A DNA stretch of 17,631 bases, taken from an uncultured Eubacteriales bacterium. GTDB lineage: Bacteria; Bacillota; Clostridia; Oscillospirales; CAG-272. The notes under the pieces are model-generated. The model was given only the letters and a program-made list of their open reading frames with translations. It searched no databases and was not told where the DNA came from. The position numbers and the translations under genes are program-made. Location: positions 1 to 17,631 of the forward strand of contig CAJKPX010000041.1 of the NCBI GenBank assembly GCA_905201895.1, in the 5' to 3' direction. Below are positions 14,384 to 17,631 of this stretch, piece after piece. The number at the start of each line of letters is the position of its first letter. The stretch's first letter is position 1.

Positions 14384-15754
14384 GTGGCAAACAAAGAAAA
14401 ACAAACGAAAGAAAACAAAGCAGGCTTCTTCTCCCGCATCTTTGGCAAGAAGCAAAAGCTCTCGCCTCAGCCTGCGCATCTGCCCGAGCACGGTCCGATC
14501 GACGCAGAGGGCAGAGAGGTCCTCGTTTCGCTGAAGGGTGTTGACATCACCTTCGGCAAGGGAGATCACGCTGTCAAGGCGGTCAAAAACGCATCCTTTG
14601 ATATCTACAAGGGTGAAACCTTCTCGCTCGTTGGTGAGTCGGGATCGGGTAAGACCACCATCGGCCGTGCGATCATCCGCGTCAATCCCTGCTCGGCAGG
14701 CGAAATTCAATATAAGGGTGTTCGCATTTCGGGCAAGAGCTCGCGTACCATCGACCGTGAGGTGATCCGAAACATCCAGATGGTGTTCCAGGATCCCGCC
14801 GCATCGCTCAACGAGCGCGCAACCGTCGACTATATCATTTCGGAGGGACTTTACAACTTCAAGCTCTTCAAAAATGAAGCCGAGCGCGTGAAAAAGGTTG
14901 AAGAGATGATCGAGGCGGTTGGTCTGCTTCCCGAGCATCTCACCCGTTATCCGCACGAATTCTCGGGCGGTCAGCGTCAGAGAATCGGTCTGGCAAGAGC
15001 AATGGTTATGGAGCCTGAGCTGGTTGTTGCCGACGAGCCGATCTCGGCACTCGACGTCTCGATCCGTGCGCAAGTGCTCAATCTGCTCAAAAAGTTCCAG
15101 AGAGAACGCAACATCACCTATCTGTTCATCGCGCATGACCTCTCGATCGTGCGTTTCATCTCCGACCGTATCGGCGTTATCTATAAGGGCGATATCGTGG
15201 AGATTGCACAGGCGGAGGAGTTGTTCGATTATCCGCTCCATCCCTACACCCGTTCGCTGATCTCGGCAGTTCCGATTCCCGATCCCAAGCTCGAAAAGAA
15301 CAAGGTTTTGTTCACCTATGATCCTTCTGTTCATGATTACAGTGAGGAAAAGCCCGAGCTGGTTTGCATCGGACACGATCACTACGTGTTTGGAAACCGC
15401 AAGGAGATTGAGGAGTATCGCGCAATTCGCGACGCAAACACTCCGATGCAGTCGGTTGCCTTCCGCGAGGATGGCGCGGAGGAGGATTCCGCCGCTCCCA
15501 CGCTTGAGGAGGAGGAGGCAGCGCTTGAGAACGATCCCTTCCTCGAAACGCCTCTGCACGACACGGGCAGCAAATGGTATGCTCTGGGTTCGTTCGTGCT
15601 CCCGATCCCCGGTTTGATTGCCGGTTGGATTTTCAAGCATTTCAAGCACTACCGCAACTACAAGGCGTGCAAAAAGGGTGCGCTCATCGGTCTTGCCTGC
15701 TTCGGTGCGATCGTGGCACTCTTTGGCATTCTGCTTGCAATGACGCTGATCTGA
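14384..15754 (+). CDS. oppF: Oligopeptide ABC ATPase, OppF type with C-terminal membrane extension
   Basis: A 456-residue ATPase; AmiF/OppF are about 310-330. Walker A is GESGSGKT (84-91), Q-loop Gln136, signature FSGGQRQ (193-199), Walker B VVADEP (213-218), and H-loop His251, all intact. The first 45 residues are a basic, hydrophilic extension (FFSRIFGKKQK). After the ABC domain comes an acidic linker (about 362-387), then two hydrophobic segments, LGSFVLPIPGLIAGWIF (401-417) and ALIGLACFGAIVALFGILLA (433-452), separated by a basic KHFKHYRNYKACKK. This looks like a C-terminal membrane hairpin, unusual for a transporter ATPase. The start is GTG 14384, with AAAGGAGG upstream. Confidence 0.88.
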   Translation: MANKEKQTKENKAGFFSRIFGKKQKLSPQPAHLPEHGPIDAEGREVLVSLKGVDITFGKGDHAVKAVKNASFDIYKGETFSLVGESGSGKTTIGRAIIRVNPCSAGEIQYKGVRISGKSSRTIDREVIRNIQMVFQDPAASLNERATVDYIISEGLYNFKLFKNEAERVKKVEEMIEAVGLLPEHLTRYPHEFSGGQRQRIGLARAMVMEPELVVADEPISALDVSIRAQVLNLLKKFQRERNITYLFIAHDLSIVRFISDRIGVIYKGDIVEIAQAEELFDYPLHPYTRSLISAVPIPDPKLEKNKVLFTYDPSVHDYSEEKPELVCIGHDHYVFGNRKEIEEYRAIRDANTPMQSVAFREDGAEEDSAAPTLEEEEAALENDPFLETPLHDTGSKWYALGSFVLPIPGLIAGWIFKHFKHYRNYKACKKGALIGLACFGAIVALFGILLAMTLI

Positions 15755-15779
15755 TCCGCATATTTCTTGGAGGAATGAT

Positions 15780-17063
15780 ATGAGCAATTCTGCAAAGGAT
15801 CGAAGACCTCGCGGTGTTCGACCTGTTCAGCGCATCGAGCTATCCGATCGCAATATCAAAAGGCAATGGATTTTGCTTATCCTGTTCATTGTGATCGCGC
15901 TGGTTGCCTTTGGCTACGGTATCTATTCCTTCCTGATCAGCGAAACCGAGCCGAGCGTTGGGTGGCAGGTGATCAAGCCCACCACCGACGCCTCGCTCTG
16001 CGGTGACGATTTTATTTTCAACTACTGTTGGGAGAAGGGCGGCACCAAGGAGGAGTATCAGCGCCTGGTTTCGGTTTATTCAAAGGCGATACGGAACGCC
16101 GACCGCCTCTTTGGAATTGACGCCGACGTGCTCGAGGACAAAAACCTCGTTGCGATTAACGCAAATGTCAACGAGACGGTTGAGGTGGACGCGGCGCTCT
16201 ATGCCGCGCTTGCCAAATTTGTTGAGGCGCCCGGACGTTACCTTTATATGGCAGCGCTCCACACGGCGTACTACGACACCTTTTTCAGCAACAGCCACGC
16301 GGCGATCGTTGGGGACCTCGATCCCTACGTGAACGCGGAGACGGCAGAGTATTATGCCACCCTTGCGGCGTTTGCCGCCGATCCTGCGTCGGTTTCGCTC
16401 GAGCTGCTCGGTGAAAATCGCGTGCGTCTGTGCGTTTCGCAGGACTATCTCGATTTTGCAAAGGCCAATGCGATCTCTGTGTTCGTCGACTTTTTCCGTC
16501 TGCGCAACGCCGTGATCGTCGACTACCTTGCCAACGAGCTTGCCGTGGCGGGTTTCACCTATGGCTCAATTTCGAGCTACGACGGCTACGTGCGCAACCT
16601 TGATCCGCATGAGAACGAATACGGCTACAACCTGTTCGATCGCATGGGCAACGAGGTTGGGGCAGTGGCGCGACTCGGCTACACGGGTGCGGCGTCGATC
16701 GTTTATCTGCGCAATTATCCGCTCGGAGAGCAGGATGCGCGCTACTTTTACCTGACCGATGCGCGTAGCATCCCCCCCTTTGTGGACCCGACCGACGGAC
16801 TTTACCGCACGGCGTTCGCAGGGCTGGTCTCGATCTCGGATGCGCACAGCTGCACCGAGCTTGCTCTGGCACTTCTGCCGATCTACGTGGCAGGTGAGCG
16901 CGATATCGCCGCGCTGAACGCGCTGCTTGACGGGCAGGGAATTGCCTCTGCGTGGTGCGAGGGGGAGGGTAGCGTTGTCTACTACAACCATGAGCGTATG
17001 AAGCCGCAAGAGCTCTACGTCTACGATGACGTCACCTACACCGCAGTCTTTGCGGGGGAGTAG
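15780..17063 (+). CDS. Membrane-anchored protein of unknown function, weakly ApbE-like
   Basis: A 427-residue protein, last gene of the transporter operon, 25 bp after oppF with GGAGG six bases before ATG. A basic cytosolic tail is followed by one TM (about 30-53, WILLILFIVIALVAFGYGIY) and a soluble domain, presumably outside the cell. I do not recognise it firmly. Its layout weakly recalls ApbE FMN transferases: VDAALYAALAKFVE then a DYLDFAKANAIS region, DPTDGLYRTAFAGLVSISDA and CTELALALLPIY, like the ApbE substrate and Asp-Ala-Leu regions. The catalytic His and the DALST-like motif are not preserved, so it would be inactive or a different fold. A role alongside the peptide transporter is inferred from position only. 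Confidence 0.8.
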   Translation: MSNSAKDRRPRGVRPVQRIELSDRNIKRQWILLILFIVIALVAFGYGIYSFLISETEPSVGWQVIKPTTDASLCGDDFIFNYCWEKGGTKEEYQRLVSVYSKAIRNADRLFGIDADVLEDKNLVAINANVNETVEVDAALYAALAKFVEAPGRYLYMAALHTAYYDTFFSNSHAAIVGDLDPYVNAETAEYYATLAAFAADPASVSLELLGENRVRLCVSQDYLDFAKANAISVFVDFFRLRNAVIVDYLANELAVAGFTYGSISSYDGYVRNLDPHENEYGYNLFDRMGNEVGAVARLGYTGAASIVYLRNYPLGEQDARYFYLTDARSIPPFVDPTDGLYRTAFAGLVSISDAHSCTELALALLPIYVAGERDIAALNALLDGQGIASAWCEGEGSVVYYNHERMKPQELYVYDDVTYTAVFAGE

Positions 17064-17080
17064 GAATGGAATATGGTTTT

Positions 17081-17116
17081 TGCAGGGGGAACTTCTTTCA
17101 AGAAGTTCCCCCTGCA
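17081..17116. repeat. 17-bp perfect hairpin after the operon
   Basis: TGCAGGGGGAACTTCTT (17081-17097) is followed after two bases by its exact complement (17100-17116). It lies 17 bp after the last stop codon. No T-run follows on the plus strand; it could protect the mRNA 3' end or form part of a mobile intergenic repeat. Confidence 0.85.
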
Positions 17117-17139
17117 CCCCTTCAAGAACCTTCCCGAGG
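17108..17139 (+). repeat. C-rich intergenic repeat, copy 1
   Basis: CCCCCTGCACCCC, then CAAGAACCTTCCCGA. A near copy lies inverted at 17590-17626, differing by a short C-rich insertion and a few substitutions. It is most likely a family of dispersed intergenic repeats in this genome. Confidence 0.65.
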
Positions 17140-17281
17140 GTGGAACAAGGCGGCAAGGGGCGTTTTTCGACTCCGGGTGTAGGTACTGCCGATTGACGGT
17201 AGGCATCGCCAAGCCCCTATCGTCGCTCCCGTTGGAAATGTGAAGATGACCGTTAAATTTTACCTCTATCACCCTCCACGG

Positions 17282-17509
17282 GTCATTCTGAACCGCGCAA
17301 GCGTGTGAAGAATCTGGTAGCTTCTTCTCCAAAATGCAACACTCCATTGGTCAAGCCAAGGGCTATTTTTTTTAGATCCCATCGTCGCTTCGCTCCTCGG
17401 TTTTGCTCCGCTAAACGCTTCGCAAAACTTCGCACAACGCCTCGCGTAGGAGCAACGCGCGCAAGCGCTTGCGTTAAAACGCTCTGCGTTTTTTTATGCT
17501 CAGGATGAC
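17282..17509. repeat. Intergenic repeat bounded by GTCATTCTGA inverted ends
   Basis: GTCATTCTGA (17282-17291) and TCAGGATGAC (17500-17509) are complementary at nine of ten bases. Between them are GTGAAGAATCT and a CGCTTCGCTCC-rich stretch of the kind common in bacterial intergenic repeats (CATTCTGAGC...GAAGAATC). It has no coding content and is probably a dispersed non-coding element. Confidence 0.5.
17476..17495 (+). terminator. Possible intrinsic terminator
   Basis: AAAACGC, loop TCT, GCGTTTT and further T residues. A strong-looking palindrome (CGCAAGCGCTTGCG) lies just before it. It may terminate transcripts of the transporter operon, over 400 nt after its last stop. Confidence 0.5.
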
Positions 17510-17551
17510 TCATAGAGGGGGAGACGTTAGAAATTACAACGTCTGCGCCTT

Positions 17552-17571
17552 AAAAAAGGGAACACCCCCTT
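17552..17571 (-). terminator. Weak terminator on the minus strand
   Basis: On the minus strand AAGGG and CCCTT form a five-bp stem over six bases, followed by TTTT. It could end a gene entering from the right edge. The short stem keeps confidence low. Confidence 0.3.
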
Positions 17572-17589
17572 GACGCTTTCTCCTTTTCT

Positions 17590-17626
17590 TCGGGAAAGTT
17601 CTTGGGGGAGAGGGGGTGCAGGGGGA
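17590..17626 (-). repeat. C-rich intergenic repeat, copy 2 (inverted)
   Basis: The minus strand reads CCCCCTGCACCCCC, a CTCTCCCCC insertion, then AAGAACTTTCCCGAAG, which aligns with copy 1 at 17108-17139. It reaches almost to the window end, so it may continue beyond. Confidence 0.6.
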
Positions 17627-17631
17627 GAGGG

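Larger units (their letters stand above)
17064..17631. other. Gene-free, repeat-rich intergenic region
   Basis: No ORF here has an SD or a recognisable protein. The short frames on both strands are products of repeats. The region holds a perfect hairpin, an inverted pair of C-rich repeats, a GTCATTCTGA-type repeat and possible terminators, listed separately. Confidence 0.75.

Noticed and set aside
12015..14390. A 791-codon minus-strand open frame opposite the oppC/oppD genes
   Set aside because: It has no SD, no recognisable motif and low-complexity His/Leu/Val-rich translation. It mirrors the codon bias of the plus-strand ABC genes, whose motifs are clear.
14336..15787. A 483-codon minus-strand frame opposite oppF
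   Set aside because: It is a shadow frame of the intact OppF-like gene and has no motif or SD.
17283..17513. Short overlapping ORFs on both strands in the right-hand intergenic region
   Set aside because: They are Arg/Ser-rich products of repeats, with no SD and no resemblance to known proteins.

Overview
The window reads as chromosome of a Gram-positive anaerobe of the Clostridia (Bacillota), probably gut-type. Grounds: an oxygen-sensitive ThiH in place of ThiO, strong SD sites, extended -10 promoters, an ABC peptide importer closest in type to the streptococcal Ami/Ali systems, and a Bacillota-type lipoprotein signal. This placement is inference.

Left third (about 63-5690, minus strand): a thiamin biosynthesis operon read right to left. 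A TTGCAT-N17-TATAAT promoter leads into a TPP riboswitch and an intrinsic terminator, then thiS-thiF-thiG-thiH-thiE-HAD phosphatase-thiD and a short ORF holding only the N-terminal part of ThiC. ThiS/F/G/H make the thiazole, ThiD the pyrimidine diphosphate, ThiE joins them, and the HAD enzyme may dephosphorylate thiamin phosphate or be a housekeeping phosphatase. The genes are tightly packed, with SD sites lying on the stop codon or final codons of the preceding gene.

Middle (about 5670-7500): an AT-rich IS3-family element with a single-ORF DDE transposase sits directly upstream of the thi promoter. Next comes a minus-strand tRNA-Trp gene with its own promoter and a long-stem terminator.

Right half (7462-17063, plus strand): a perfect TTGACA-N17-TATAAT promoter with a structured leader of about 280 nt drives a five-component oligopeptide ABC importer operon (lipoprotein, two permeases, two ATPases) plus a sixth, membrane-anchored protein of unknown function. 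Several components are unusual. The binding protein looks circularly permuted: the segment expected at the C-terminus of AmiA/OppA proteins lies right after the lipobox, and the protein stops where that segment should start. The OppD-like ATPase carries an insert of about 230 residues, largely coiled-coil-like, between Walker A and the Q-loop. The OppF-like ATPase has a C-terminal acidic linker and two hydrophobic segments. The first permease has an external domain of about 280 residues between TM1 and TM2. Together they suggest a remodelled peptide transporter.

Right edge (17064-17631): no gene; dense repeats, including a 17-bp perfect hairpin, an inverted pair of C-rich repeats and a GTCATTCTGA-type intergenic repeat.
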